Notes under the pieces: model-generated
Databases searched by the model: none
Told to the model about the DNA's origin: nothing
What the model saw: the letters and a program-made list of their open reading frames with translations, nothing else
Shown: positions 15,421 to 24,395 of the stretch, piece by piece
Layout of the letters: the number at the start of each line of letters is the position of its first letter
Numbering within the stretch: the first letter of the stretch is position 1
Assembly (NCBI RefSeq): GCF_013177455.1
Contig: NZ_CP053660.1
Coordinates: 4,092,001-4,156,000 of the forward strand
Origin: Nocardioides marmotae
GTDB taxonomy: Bacteria; Actinomycetota; Actinomycetes; Propionibacteriales; Nocardioidaceae
Direction of reading: 5' to 3'
DNA length: 64,000 bases
Program-made: the position numbers and the translations under genes

Positions 15421-17292
15421 GTGAGCCACTACAAGAGCAACCTCCGCGACATCGAGTTCAACCTCTTCGAGGTGCTGGGCCGCGACGAGGTCCTCGGCAC
15501 CGGCCCGTTCGCCGAGGTTGACTCCGAGACGGCCCGCTCGATCCTCGCCGAGGTCGACCGCCTCGCCCGCGAGGACCTGGCCGCGTCCTTCGAGGACAGC
15601 GACCGCAACCCGCCGGTCTTCGACCCGGCCACGCACACCGCCCCGGTGCCGGAGTCCTTCCAGAAGAGCTACCAGGCCTGGATGGACTCCGAGTACTGGC
15701 GTCTCCAGATCAGCGAGGACCTCGGCGGCACCCCCGCCCCCTCCAGCCTGGTCTGGGCGATCGGCGAGATGGTGCTCGGCGCGAACGCCCCGGTGTGGAT
15801 GTACGCCGCCGGGCCGGCGTTCGCCGAGATCGTCCACCGCAACGGCAACGACCGCGACAAGAAGATCGCCTCCCACATGATCGACCGCCAGTGGGGCGCG
15901 ACCATGGTGCTGACCGAGCCCGACGCGGGCTCCGACGTCGGCGCCGGCCGGGCCAAGGCCACCGCGAACGAGGACGGCACCTGGAACATCGAGGGCGTCA
16001 AGCGCTTCATCACCTCGGGCGAGCACGACATGAGCGAGAACATCATGCACCTCACGCTGGCCCGCCCGGTCGGCGTCGAGGGCGCCGGCGGCCCCGGCAC
16101 CAAGGGCCTCTCGCTCTTCCTCGTGCCGAAGTACCACTTCGACGTGGAGACCGGCGAGCTGACCGGTGAGCGCAACGGCGTCTACGTCACCAACGTCGAG
16201 CACAAGATGGGCATCAAGGTCTCCAACACCTGCGAGGTCACCTTCGGTGACGCCTCCGTCGGTGGCGGCGAGCCGGCCCGCGGCTGGCTGCTCGGCGAGG
16301 TCCACGACGGCATCGCGCAGATGTTCCAGGTCATCGAGAACGCCCGCATGCTCGTCGGCACCAAGGCGATCGCCACCCTGTCGACCGGCTACCTGAACGC
16401 GCTGGACTACGCCAAGACCCGCGTCCAGGGCGCCGACCTCACCCAGGCGTCGGACAAGACCGCGCCGCGGGTGACGATCACCCACCACCCCGACGTCCGC
16501 CGCTCGCTGATGGTGCAGAAGTCCTTCGCCGAGGCGATGCGCTCGCTGGTGCTCTACACCGCCAGCTGGCAGGACAAGGTCCAGCTCGCCCAGCACAACG
16601 GGCAGATGGACAGCGAGGAGACCAAGCTCGCCGAGGCGGTCAACGACCTGCTGCTCCCGATCGTCAAGGGCTACGGCTCGGAGCGGTCGTGGGTCCTGCT
16701 GGGCACCGAGTCGCTGCAGACCTTCGGCGGCTCGGGCTTCCTCCAGGAGTACCCGATCGAGCAGTACGTCCGCGACGCGAAGATCGACACCCTCTACGAG
16801 GGCACCACCGCGATCCAGGGCCAGGACTTCTTCTTCCGCAAGATCGTCAAGGACCAGGGCCGCGCGCTGGGCCACATCGCCGGCGAGATCACGGCGTTCA
16901 TCGAGAGCGAGGCCGGCAACGGCCGCCTGAAGAACGAGCGCCAGCTGCTCGCCACGGCGCTCGACGACGCCAACGCGATGGTCGGCCACCTGATCAACGA
17001 CCTGATGTCGGCGCAGGAGGAGCTGCGCAACATCTACAAGGTCGGGCTGAACACCACCCGCCTGCTGATGGCGCTCGGCGACGTCGTCTGCGCGTGGCTG
17101 CTGCTGCGCCAGGCCGAGGTGGCGCTGGAGAAGCTCGGCGGCGACCCGGGCAAGGACCAGGCGTTCTACGAGGGCAAGGTCGCCGCGGCGCAGTTCTTCG
17201 CGGCCACCAACCTCCCCCGCATCAGCGCGGAGCGGGCGATCGCCGAGGCGACCGACCTCTCGCTGATGGACCTCGACGAGTCGGCGTTCTGA
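15421..17292 (+). CDS. fadE5: Acyl-CoA dehydrogenase, FadE5 type
   Basis: 623 aa, nearly the length of mycobacterial FadE5 and starting with the same MSHYKSNLRD motif, which fixes the GTG start. Signatures include TMVLTEPDAGSDVGAGRAKA (FAD/substrate site), GTKGLSLFLVPK, ARMLVGTKAIATLSTGYLNA and QTFGGSGFLQEYPIEQY. FadE5 enzymes are FAD-dependent and oxidise a broad range of saturated acyl-CoAs in the first step of beta-oxidation, passing electrons to ETF. It is transcribed alone, ends at a strong hairpin and has an inverted repeat upstream, so regulation by a fatty-acid-responsive TetR protein is plausible. Confidence 0.92.
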   Translation: MSHYKSNLRDIEFNLFEVLGRDEVLGTGPFAEVDSETARSILAEVDRLAREDLAASFEDSDRNPPVFDPATHTAPVPESFQKSYQAWMDSEYWRLQISEDLGGTPAPSSLVWAIGEMVLGANAPVWMYAAGPAFAEIVHRNGNDRDKKIASHMIDRQWGATMVLTEPDAGSDVGAGRAKATANEDGTWNIEGVKRFITSGEHDMSENIMHLTLARPVGVEGAGGPGTKGLSLFLVPKYHFDVETGELTGERNGVYVTNVEHKMGIKVSNTCEVTFGDASVGGGEPARGWLLGEVHDGIAQMFQVIENARMLVGTKAIATLSTGYLNALDYAKTRVQGADLTQASDKTAPRVTITHHPDVRRSLMVQKSFAEAMRSLVLYTASWQDKVQLAQHNGQMDSEETKLAEAVNDLLLPIVKGYGSERSWVLLGTESLQTFGGSGFLQEYPIEQYVRDAKIDTLYEGTTAIQGQDFFFRKIVKDQGRALGHIAGEITAFIESEAGNGRLKNERQLLATALDDANAMVGHLINDLMSAQEELRNIYKVGLNTTRLLMALGDVVCAWLLLRQAEVALEKLGGDPGKDQAFYEGKVAAAQFFAATNLPRISAERAIAEATDLSLMDLDESAF

Positions 17293-17317
17293 TCACCGCC
17301 TGAGGCTCGTACGACGT

Positions 17318-17355
17318 ACGACGCCCCCGGACCCGCTCGGGTCCGGGGGCGTCGT
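17318..17355. terminator. Strong 17-bp hairpin terminator
   Basis: 17318-17334 pairs with 17339-17355 (core gacgcccccggaccc) around the tetraloop gctc, 25 bp after fadE5. The stem is uninterrupted and almost all G-C; no U-tract follows. It may also serve the converging lysG gene. Confidence 0.85.
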
Positions 17356-17383
17356 CGTCCCCGGGCTCTCAGCGCACGGCCCC

Positions 17384-18259
17384 TCAGCGCAGGGCGCGCC
17401 GCGCGGCCCGGCGCACGTCGTCGGAGAGCGTGTCCAGCAGCGCCGAGCGGAGCCGCCAGCGCTGCCAGTGCAGGGGCACGTCGAGGTGGTGGCGCCGGTC
17501 GAGCCGGACCAGGTGGCCCGCCCGCTCCTCGGGGCCCAGCTGCGGCTCGGGCAGCGCGCCCCAGCCCAGCCCGAGGCGGACCGCCTCGAGGAAGTCCGCC
17601 GAGGTCGGGACCCGGTGCACCACCGGCGGGAGGCCGAGCCCGCGCCCGGCGAGCAGCTCGTGCTGGAGGGCGTCCTTGTCGTCGAAGACCACGACCGGCA
17701 TCCGGGCCCAGTCCACGCCCCGGCCCCGCCGGTGCCGCTCGACCAGCGCCGGCGCCGCGGCGGCGGCGTACCGCAGGGTGCCGAGCGGCTCGACCGAGCA
17801 GCCCTGGACCGCCACCGGGTCGCTGGTGACCGCGGCCAGGACGGTGCCGGCGCGCAGCAGGTCCGCCGACCAGGCCTGGTCGAGCACGTGCAGCCGGAGG
17901 GCGGCGCCCCCGCGCTCGGCGACGGCGGCCAGGACGTCGTGGAACCAGGTGGCCAGCGAGTCGGCGTTGACCGCGACCGGCAGCTGCGGCACGCCGGCCT
18001 CGTCGCCGCCGAGCTCGCGCAGCGCCTCCTCGTGCAGGTGGGTGGTCTGGCGGGCGAGCCGGAGCAGCGCCTCGCCGGCGGCCGTCGGCTCGGCCGGCAC
18101 CGTGCGTCGTACGACGACCTGCCCGACCTCGGACTCCAGCGCCCGGATCCGCTGGCTGACCGCGCTGGGCGTGAGGTGCAGGTGACGGGCCGCCGCGTCG
18201 AACGTGCCGTGGTCGGCGATCGCGGTCAGGGCGGCGAGCCAGCCGGGATCGAGGTGCAT
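17384..18259 (-). CDS. lysG: LysR-family regulator, LysG/ArgP type
   Basis: 291 aa. The N-terminal winged helix (WLAALTAIADHGTFDAAARHLHLTPSAVSQRIRALE) and effector domain follow the ArgP/LysG pattern. It is divergent from a LysE exporter gene, the classical arrangement in which LysG senses intracellular Lys/Arg and activates lysE. ATG 18259 (MHLDPGWL) matches family starts; a GTG three codons earlier (18268) is possible. The converging fadE5 terminator lies downstream. Confidence 0.85.
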   Translation of the reverse strand: MHLDPGWLAALTAIADHGTFDAAARHLHLTPSAVSQRIRALESEVGQVVVRRTVPAEPTAAGEALLRLARQTTHLHEEALRELGGDEAGVPQLPVAVNADSLATWFHDVLAAVAERGGAALRLHVLDQAWSADLLRAGTVLAAVTSDPVAVQGCSVEPLGTLRYAAAAAPALVERHRRGRGVDWARMPVVVFDDKDALQHELLAGRGLGLPPVVHRVPTSADFLEAVRLGLGWGALPEPQLGPEERAGHLVRLDRRHHLDVPLHWQRWRLRSALLDTLSDDVRRAARRALR

Positions 18260-18326
18260 GCCACCCACTTAAGCACTGCTACAGGTTCGTGAGGAACATT
18301 CGCTGGCCTGATGGGCGCTGCGCGCC

Positions 18327-18332
18327 TAGCGT
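18327..18332 (+). promoter_or_regulatory. -10 element of lysE
   Basis: TAGCGT ends 7 nt before the GTG start of lysE. The LysG site is expected just upstream in the AT-richer stretch 18269-18300. Confidence 0.5.
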
Positions 18333-18339
18333 CGGGCCC

Positions 18340-18945
18340 GTGCTCGACCACCTGCTGACCGGGACCGCGACCGGCCTCGCCCTCATCGTCGCCATCGGCG
18401 CGCAGAACGCCTTCGTCCTGCGGCAGGGCCTGGCCCGTGATCACGTCGCCCTGGTCGTCGCGATCTGCGCGGTCTCCGACCTCGTGCTGATCCTCGCCGG
18501 GGTCGCGGGCATCGGCACCCTCGTCGAGCGCGCGCCGTGGGCGATCGAGGTGGTGCGGTGGCTGGGCGTGGCCTTCCTGTGCTGGTACGGCGTCTCCTCG
18601 CTGCTCCGCGCGCGCCGGCCGGACGCGCTGGCGGCCACCGGCGGCCCGCGCCTCTCCCGCCGGTCGGCGGCGCTGCGGGCGCTCGCGCTGACCTGGCTCA
18701 ACCCGCACGTCTACCTCGACACCGTGCTCCTGCTGGGCTCGGTCGCGGCCACCCACGGGTCCGGCGGGCGGTGGTGGTTCGCGGCGGGCGCGTGCCTGGC
18801 CAGCGTGGTGTGGTTCTCCGGCCTGGGGTACGGCGCCCGGCTGCTCGCGCGGTTCCTCGCCAGCGCCCGCGCCTGGCAGGTGCTCGACGTGCTCATCGGC
18901 GTCACGATGCTCGCGATCGCGGCGCGGCTGGCCCTGGGCGGCTGA
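18340..18945 (+). CDS. lysE: Amino-acid exporter, LysE family
   Basis: 201 aa with five to six membrane segments. The N-terminus LTGTATGLALIVAIGAQNAFVLRQGL is the LysE signature (GAQNAFVLRQG), and LTWLNPHVYLDTVLLLGS is the conserved second motif. LysE exports L-lysine and L-arginine when pools rise. The start is GTG at 18340, because codons upstream lie in the promoter and are not hydrophobic. Regulation by the divergent LysG is expected. Confidence 0.9.
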   Translation: MLDHLLTGTATGLALIVAIGAQNAFVLRQGLARDHVALVVAICAVSDLVLILAGVAGIGTLVERAPWAIEVVRWLGVAFLCWYGVSSLLRARRPDALAATGGPRLSRRSAALRALALTWLNPHVYLDTVLLLGSVAATHGSGGRWWFAAGACLASVVWFSGLGYGARLLARFLASARAWQVLDVLIGVTMLAIAARLALGG

Positions 18946-18967
18946 GCTCCCGAGGACCCGAGCGGGG

Positions 18968-20728
18968 CTACCCCTCGACGCCGCCGAGCGGGAGGACGAG
19001 CCGGGCGTCGGCGCCCTCGGCGAGGCGCACCGGCACGCCCCAGTCCTGCTGGTGCATGTGGCACGCGGCGCCCTCCCCGCCGCCCGCGTCGCAGGACGCC
19101 GCCCGGGCGGCGACGTGCAGCACGCCCTCGCCGACGTGGGGGTCGAGCACGATCGTGCGGGTCAGCTCGGTGCCGCGGCCGCCGCCCTCGCGGACCAGCT
19201 GCGGCGGGGTCGCCTCGACGAGCAGCTGGGCGGGCGGGCCGAACCGGTCGTCGACCTTCTGCCCCGGCGGCGGGGTGAAGGAGACGACCAGCTCGAGGGT
19301 GGCCGGCACCTCGGTGACCGGCCGCTGGGTGGAGTGCGCGAAGCCGTCGGTGCGCGTGCCGGCGCCGCCGAGCGGCACCCGGGTGAGCCGGTGCGCGCCG
19401 GACTCGACGACGACCAGGTCGCTCCCGTCGACGTGGGCGGCGCTGGGCTCGGCCAGCCCGCCGGCCAGCGTGGTGACCTCGCCGGCGACGGGGTCCAGGC
19501 GGCGGACCGCGCCGTTGTAGGTGTCGCAGACCGCGACCGAGCCGTCGGGGAGGACCGTCACGCCGAGCGGGTGCTGGAGCAGCGCCTGGTCGGCCGGACC
19601 GTCGCGGAAGCCGAAGTCGAACAGGCCGGTGCCGACGGCGGTGCGCACCTCGAGGCCGGCCGGCCCCTCCTCGACCCACCGCACCGCGGAGGTCTCGCTG
19701 TCGGCCAGCCAGAGGCGCTCGCCCGCGGGCGCGAGCCGGGAGGTCTGGGCGAACCACGCCTCGGCGAGCGGGCCGTCGAGCAGCCCCTCGTTGGCGGTGC
19801 CGCCCGCGACCTCCACCGCGCCGGTGCGCGGGTCGAGGGTCCACAGCTGGTGGATGCCCGCCATCGCCACCCAGACCCGGTCGCGCCACCAGGCGACGTC
19901 CCAGGGGCTGGAGAGGCGGTCGGTGCCGTCGCCCTGCATCCACTGGCGGCCGTCGCCCGCGAGCACGCGGACCTCGCCGGAGGTCGTGTCGAGCCCGTGG
20001 AGCCGGTGGCCGACCGTGTCGGCCACGACGGCGTCGTACCCGACCTCGGCGGCGACGTCGGCGGGCAGCAGGCACAGGCCGTTGGGCTCGCGGAAGCCGC
20101 CGAACCGGCGCAGCACCGCGCCGTCCGCGGCCAGCTCGACCACCTCGTCGTGGCCGGCGTCGGCGACGAGCACCCGGCCGTCGGGCAGCGGCACGGCCGA
20201 GGCCGGGAAGCGCAGGTCGGTGGGCTCGACGACGGGCGGGACGTACGGCGAGTCGCCGGGCTGGAGGGTGCCCTTCGCGCGGTGCTCGGCGACCAGCTGG
20301 TCCAGGAGCGCGTCGATCGCGTGGGCGTGGCCCTCGCCGGCGTACTGCCCCACGACGTAGCCCTCGGGGTCGACCAGGACCAGCGTCGGCCAGGCGCGGG
20401 CGGTGTAGGCCTGCCAGGTCACCAGCTCGGGGTCGTCGAGGACCGGGTGGGTCACCGAGTAGCGCTCGACGGCGGCGCGCAGGGCGTCCGGGTCGGCCTC
20501 GTGCACGAACTTCGGGGAGTGCACGCCGATCACGACGAGCTCCTCGGCGTGCTCGGCCTCCACCGGCTTGAGCTCGTCGAGGACGTGGAGGCAGTTGATG
20601 CAGCAGAACGTCCAGAAATCGAGGAGCACGAACCGGCCGCGGAGGTCCGCGAGCCGCAGCGGCCCGTCGGTGTTGAGCCAACCGCGACCGACCAGCTCGG
20701 GAGCACGCACGCGGGCGGTCCTGTTCAT
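18968..20728 (-). CDS. Thioredoxin-like/NHL-repeat protein, NHLRC2-like
   Basis: 586 aa. Residues ~1-150 form a thioredoxin-like domain (VLLDFWTFCCINCLHVLDEL; the CCINC active site is typical of NHLRC2 relatives). A beta-propeller of NHL repeats follows to about residue 430 (for example FREPNGLCLLPAD, SSPWDVAWW, LQHPLGVTVLPDGSVAVCDTYNGAVRRL), then a C-terminal beta-sandwich-like region rich in Pro. There is no signal peptide, so it is cytoplasmic. Its function is unknown, perhaps redox scaffolding. It ends opposite lysE and is not part of an operon. Confidence 0.85.
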   Translation of the reverse strand: MNRTARVRAPELVGRGWLNTDGPLRLADLRGRFVLLDFWTFCCINCLHVLDELKPVEAEHAEELVVIGVHSPKFVHEADPDALRAAVERYSVTHPVLDDPELVTWQAYTARAWPTLVLVDPEGYVVGQYAGEGHAHAIDALLDQLVAEHRAKGTLQPGDSPYVPPVVEPTDLRFPASAVPLPDGRVLVADAGHDEVVELAADGAVLRRFGGFREPNGLCLLPADVAAEVGYDAVVADTVGHRLHGLDTTSGEVRVLAGDGRQWMQGDGTDRLSSPWDVAWWRDRVWVAMAGIHQLWTLDPRTGAVEVAGGTANEGLLDGPLAEAWFAQTSRLAPAGERLWLADSETSAVRWVEEGPAGLEVRTAVGTGLFDFGFRDGPADQALLQHPLGVTVLPDGSVAVCDTYNGAVRRLDPVAGEVTTLAGGLAEPSAAHVDGSDLVVVESGAHRLTRVPLGGAGTRTDGFAHSTQRPVTEVPATLELVVSFTPPPGQKVDDRFGPPAQLLVEATPPQLVREGGGRGTELTRTIVLDPHVGEGVLHVAARAASCDAGGGEGAACHMHQQDWGVPVRLAEGADARLVLPLGGVEG

Positions 20729-20832
20729 GTGTCCAGTGTCCCCGCGCCCCCGGCCCTGTTGAAAAACACCGTCGCTCCCTCACCGCGCATGAGCGCCGCC
20801 CGATCGGCGGATCAGGTCGGACGCCCGGGGGC

Positions 20833-20838
20833 TACCGT
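20833..20838 (+). promoter_or_regulatory. -10 element of the ABC operon
   Basis: TACCGT ends 7 nt before the GTG at 20846 that starts the four-gene ABC operon; no Shine-Dalgarno sequence is visible. Confidence 0.5.
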
Positions 20839-20845
20839 GGCGCAC

Positions 20846-21778
20846 GTGGCAGTCATCGAGACCGCGGGGCTCACCAAGCGCTACCCGCGCGTCACGGCCC
20901 TCGACCACCTCGACGTGCGCGTCGGGGAGGGGGTCACCGGGCTGGTGGGGGCGAACGGCGCCGGGAAGTCCACGCTGATCAAGATCCTGCTGGGCCTGCT
21001 GCCGGCGACCGACGGCAGCGCCCGGGTGCTCGGCCACGACGTGGCCACCGAGGGCGCGGCGATCCGGTCCCTGGTCGGCTACATGCCCGAGCACGACTGC
21101 CTGCCCGCCGACGTCTCCGCCAGCGACCTGGTGGTGCACCTGGGCCAGATGTCCGGGCTGCCCTACCCGGCGGCTCGCGAGCGTGCCTCCGACGTGCTGC
21201 GCCACGTGGGTCTCGCCGAGGAGCGCTACCGCCCGATCGGCGGCTACTCCACCGGCATGAAGCAGCGCGCCAAGCTCGCCCAGGCTCTCGTGCACGACCC
21301 CCGGCTGGTGCTGCTCGACGAGCCGACCAACGGCCTGGACCCCTCGGCGCGCGACGACATGCTCGCGCTGGTACGCCGGATCGGCGCCGAGTTCGGCATC
21401 TCGGTCCTGGTGACATCCCACCTGCTCGGCGAGCTGGAGCGGGTCAGCGACCACATCGTCGTCCTCGACGCCGGTCGACTGCTGCGCTCCTCGGCGACCT
21501 CCGAGTTCCTGCACGCCACCGGCAGCCTGCTCGTCGAGGTGCAGGGCCGCCACGACGCCGACCGGCTGCTCGGGCAGGCCCTGCTCGACGCCGGCCTGGT
21601 GGCGCGGCCGGCCGAGGGGCGCTTGGTCGAGGTGGACGTGCGCGACGAGCACACCCGCGACGTGGTCCGCGACCTGACCGTCGACCTCGGCCTCGGCCTG
21701 GTGCGGATGCAGGAGCGCCACCACCGCATCGAGGACGTCTTCCGCGACGGGGGTGCCGGCAGTGTCCAGCCCGTCTGA
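20846..21778 (+). CDS. ABC transporter ATP-binding protein 1
   Basis: 310 aa. Walker A GANGAGKST, Q-loop/MPEHDCLP, signature YSTGMKQRAKLA, Walker B LVLLDEPTNGLDP and the H-loop TSHLL are present. The form is that of an ABC-2 (exporter or antibiotic-resistance-type) ATPase with an extra C-terminal regulatory region. Start 20846 fits the leaderless -10; a GTG at 20837 is in frame. It overlaps the next gene by 17 bp. The operon is ATPase-permease-ATPase-permease, probably two related complexes or one heteromeric exporter; the substrate is unknown. Confidence 0.9.
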   Translation: MAVIETAGLTKRYPRVTALDHLDVRVGEGVTGLVGANGAGKSTLIKILLGLLPATDGSARVLGHDVATEGAAIRSLVGYMPEHDCLPADVSASDLVVHLGQMSGLPYPAARERASDVLRHVGLAEERYRPIGGYSTGMKQRAKLAQALVHDPRLVLLDEPTNGLDPSARDDMLALVRRIGAEFGISVLVTSHLLGELERVSDHIVVLDAGRLLRSSATSEFLHATGSLLVEVQGRHDADRLLGQALLDAGLVARPAEGRLVEVDVRDEHTRDVVRDLTVDLGLGLVRMQERHHRIEDVFRDGGAGSVQPV

Positions 21779-22679
21779 GCGCCCCGCCAGGCCGCCCGCC
21801 GGCACCGGTGTCATCCACGACCTCGGCTACCGGCGCTACACCGGCCCCCGGCTCGGCGAGCCGGCGGTGGCCCGGGCGTTCTTCCTCAGCGGCCTGCGGC
21901 ACACCTACGGCCTGGGCCGCTCCGGGCGCTCGAAGGTGCTGCCGATGCTGCTGCTCGGGCTGATGCTGCTGCCGGCGCTGATCCTGGTCGGCGTGCTGGT
22001 GCAGGCCCGCGACCTGCTCGGCCTCGACGAGCAGCTCGTCGCCTACTCCACCTACCCGATCACCACCCAGCTGCTGATCTCGGTGTTCGTGGCCTCCCAG
22101 GCGCCCGCGCTGATCTCGCGCGACCTGCGCTTCCGCACGATCACCCTCTACCTGGCCCGGCCGATGCGGCGACGCACCTACGTGCTGGTGCGGCTGGCCT
22201 CCCTGACCGTGGCGACCTTCGTGCTGATCGGCGCGCCGCTGCTGCTGATGTACGTCGGCGGGGTCCTCGCCGACCTGCCGCTGACCCGGGAGACCGGCCG
22301 GTTCCTGGGCGGGCTGGTGGGCGCCGCGCTGCTCGCCGCCTGCCTGGCCGGCCTCGCCGCCGTCGTGGCCGCCCTGACGGTACGCCGCGGACTCGCGGTG
22401 ACCGCGGTGATCGTGGTGCTGCTGGTGAGCTTCACGCTGGTCTCGACCGTGCAGGGCGTCGCCGCCTCGACCGACCACGACACGGTCGGGCGGATCGCCG
22501 GGCTGTTCTCGCCGTACACGCTCGTCAACGGGGTGCAGGTGTTCCTCTTCGACTCCCCCGCCGCCACCGCGACGCCGCCCGAGGGCACCGCGATGGGGCT
22601 CCTCTACCTGCTCGGCGTCCTCGCCGTCGTGCTGGGCTCGATCGTCGCGCTGCTGGTCCGCTACCGGAGGGTCGACTGA
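21762..22679 (+). CDS. ABC-2 type permease 1
   Basis: 305 aa with six or more hydrophobic segments after a cytoplasmic N-terminus (IHDLGYRRYTGPRLG, typical of ABC-2 permeases beside such ATPases). GTG 21762 has a gggg stretch 8 nt upstream; a GTG at 21753 is the alternative. A conserved cytoplasmic loop reads SRDLRFRTITLYLARPMRR. One base separates its stop from the next ATG. Confidence 0.85.
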   Translation: MSSPSERPARPPAGTGVIHDLGYRRYTGPRLGEPAVARAFFLSGLRHTYGLGRSGRSKVLPMLLLGLMLLPALILVGVLVQARDLLGLDEQLVAYSTYPITTQLLISVFVASQAPALISRDLRFRTITLYLARPMRRRTYVLVRLASLTVATFVLIGAPLLLMYVGGVLADLPLTRETGRFLGGLVGAALLAACLAGLAAVVAALTVRRGLAVTAVIVVLLVSFTLVSTVQGVAASTDHDTVGRIAGLFSPYTLVNGVQVFLFDSPAATATPPEGTAMGLLYLLGVLAVVLGSIVALLVRYRRVD

Positions 22680-22680
22680 G

Positions 22681-23595
22681 ATGAGCACGATCGTGATCGA
22701 CCACGTCTCCCGGTGGTACCGCAACGTCGTCGCGGTCAACGACGTCTCGATGAGCATCGGCCCCGGCGTCACCGGCCTGCTCGGCCCCAACGGCGCCGGC
22801 AAGTCCACGCTGATCGCGCTGATGTCGGGGTTCCTGGCTCCCTCCGCGGGCACGGTCACCCTCGACGGAGAGCCGTTGTGGCGCAACGAGCAGGTCTACC
22901 GCAAGATCGGGCTGGTCCCCGAGCGCGAGGCGCTGTTCGACTACCTGACCGGGCGCCAGTTCGTGGTCGCGAACGCCGAGCTGCACGGCCTGCCCGACCC
23001 CGGTGCGGCCGCCCAGCGGGCGATCGCGATGATCGAGCTCACCGACGCCCAGGACCGCTCGATCTCGACGTACTCCAAGGGCATGCGGCAGCGGATCAAG
23101 ATGGCGTCCGCGCTGGTCCACGACCCGGCGGTGCTGCTGCTCGACGAGCCGTTCAACGGCATGGACCCGCGCCAGCGCATCCACCTGATGGAGCTGCTGC
23201 GCACGATGGGCGCCGAGGGGCGCACGGTGCTGTTCAGCTCTCACATCCTGGAGGAGGTCGAGCAGGTGGCCCGCCAGATCGAGGTGGTGGTGGCCGGGCG
23301 GCACGCCGCCTCCGGCGACTTCGGCGCGATCCGCCGGCTGATGACCGACCGGCCCAACCGGTTCGTGCTGCGCACCGGCGACGACCGGGCCCTGGCGGCG
23401 GCGCTGCTGCAGGACCCGTCGGTGCGTGGCGCCCGGCTGCGCACGGAGGGCGGGATCGAGCTGGAGGCCGCGGACTTCGGGCGGTTCAGCGAGGTGCTGC
23501 CGCGCCTGGCGCGCGAGCACGGCATCCGGCTCTTCGAGGTGACCCCGACCGACGAGTCGCTCGAGAGCGTGTTCGGCTACCTGGTGTCCTCATGA
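22681..23595 (+). CDS. ABC transporter ATP-binding protein 2
   Basis: 304 aa. Walker A GPNGAGKST, signature YSKGMRQRIKMA, Walker B AVLLLDEPFNGMDP and H-loop FSSHIL are all intact. It shares strong similarity in pattern with the first ATPase of the operon, so the two probably arose by duplication. The last four bases overlap the next start (ATGA). Confidence 0.9.
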   Translation: MSTIVIDHVSRWYRNVVAVNDVSMSIGPGVTGLLGPNGAGKSTLIALMSGFLAPSAGTVTLDGEPLWRNEQVYRKIGLVPEREALFDYLTGRQFVVANAELHGLPDPGAAAQRAIAMIELTDAQDRSISTYSKGMRQRIKMASALVHDPAVLLLDEPFNGMDPRQRIHLMELLRTMGAEGRTVLFSSHILEEVEQVARQIEVVVAGRHAASGDFGAIRRLMTDRPNRFVLRTGDDRALAAALLQDPSVRGARLRTEGGIELEAADFGRFSEVLPRLAREHGIRLFEVTPTDESLESVFGYLVSS

Positions 23596-24320
23596 GCGGC
23601 CAGGTCCTGTCCCCGACGATCGTGCGGCTCGGCGTGCGCAGCGTGTTCGGGCGCTGGCGCGGGGCCCTGCTGTTCGTGCTGCCGCTGAGCCTGATCGGCC
23701 TCGCCGTGCTGGTGCGGGCCCTGGTCGGCGCCGACCCGGGCGCCGCCGAGAACACCCTCTACGCCTTCGGCCTGGCCGTGACCGTGCCGCTGGTCGCACT
23801 GCTGGCGACCAGCGGGCTGCTCGCCCCCGAGATCGACGACGGCTCGATCTCCTACTTGCTGGCCAAGCCGATCTCGCGCTACACGATCGTGGCCAGCAAG
23901 CTCGCGGTCGCGGCAGCCTGCGTCGTGGTCTTCGCCGCCGTCCCGCTGCTGGTGGCGGGACTGGTGCTGCTCGGCTCCGAGCCGTCGCTGGCGCTGGGCT
24001 TCCTCGTCGCCGGCCTGGTCGCCGGCCTCGCGTACTGCTCGCTGTTCGCCCTGCTGTCGGTGATGACCCGGCACGCCATCGTCATCGGGCTGATCTACCT
24101 GCTCGGCTGGGAGGGGCTGCTGGGCGGCCTGCTCGACGGTGTGCGCTGGCTCAGCATCACCCGCTGGGCCGGCGAGATCGTCGACACGATCGCCGGCGTG
24201 CACCTGGTCGACGACCTGTCGATCTGGTACGCCGTGGTCGCCTCGGTGGTGGTCATCGCGCTCGGCGCCTGGCTGACCGGGCGCCGGCTGCGCGCCTTCA
24301 ACCTGACCGGCGACGAGTAG
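23592..24320 (+). CDS. ABC-2 type permease 2
   Basis: 242 aa, six predicted helices. The loop APEIDDGSISYLLAKPISRYTIVASKL matches the conserved cytoplasmic motif of ABC-2 permeases (D-x-G-T/S-I-xYLL-xKP). It is the last gene of the operon, with ATGA overlap to the ATPase; 75 bp separate it from the next promoter-driven gene. Confidence 0.85.
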   Translation: MSGQVLSPTIVRLGVRSVFGRWRGALLFVLPLSLIGLAVLVRALVGADPGAAENTLYAFGLAVTVPLVALLATSGLLAPEIDDGSISYLLAKPISRYTIVASKLAVAAACVVVFAAVPLLVAGLVLLGSEPSLALGFLVAGLVAGLAYCSLFALLSVMTRHAIVIGLIYLLGWEGLLGGLLDGVRWLSITRWAGEIVDTIAGVHLVDDLSIWYAVVASVVVIALGAWLTGRRLRAFNLTGDE

Positions 24321-24355
24321 CCGCGCGCATGGCCGTCATCCTCCCCGACGGTCAG

Positions 24356-24361
24356 TAGGCT
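24356..24361 (+). promoter_or_regulatory. -10 element of the GAF-SpoIIE phosphatase gene
   Basis: TAGGCT, in the context ggtcagtaggct that also occurs at the 26204 promoter. The start codon is 34 nt downstream with a purine-rich RBS (gggggagggg), so this mRNA has a leader. Confidence 0.45.
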
Positions 24362-24395
24362 CACGGTCGTCGGGTTCGCGCGGGGGAGGGGACGG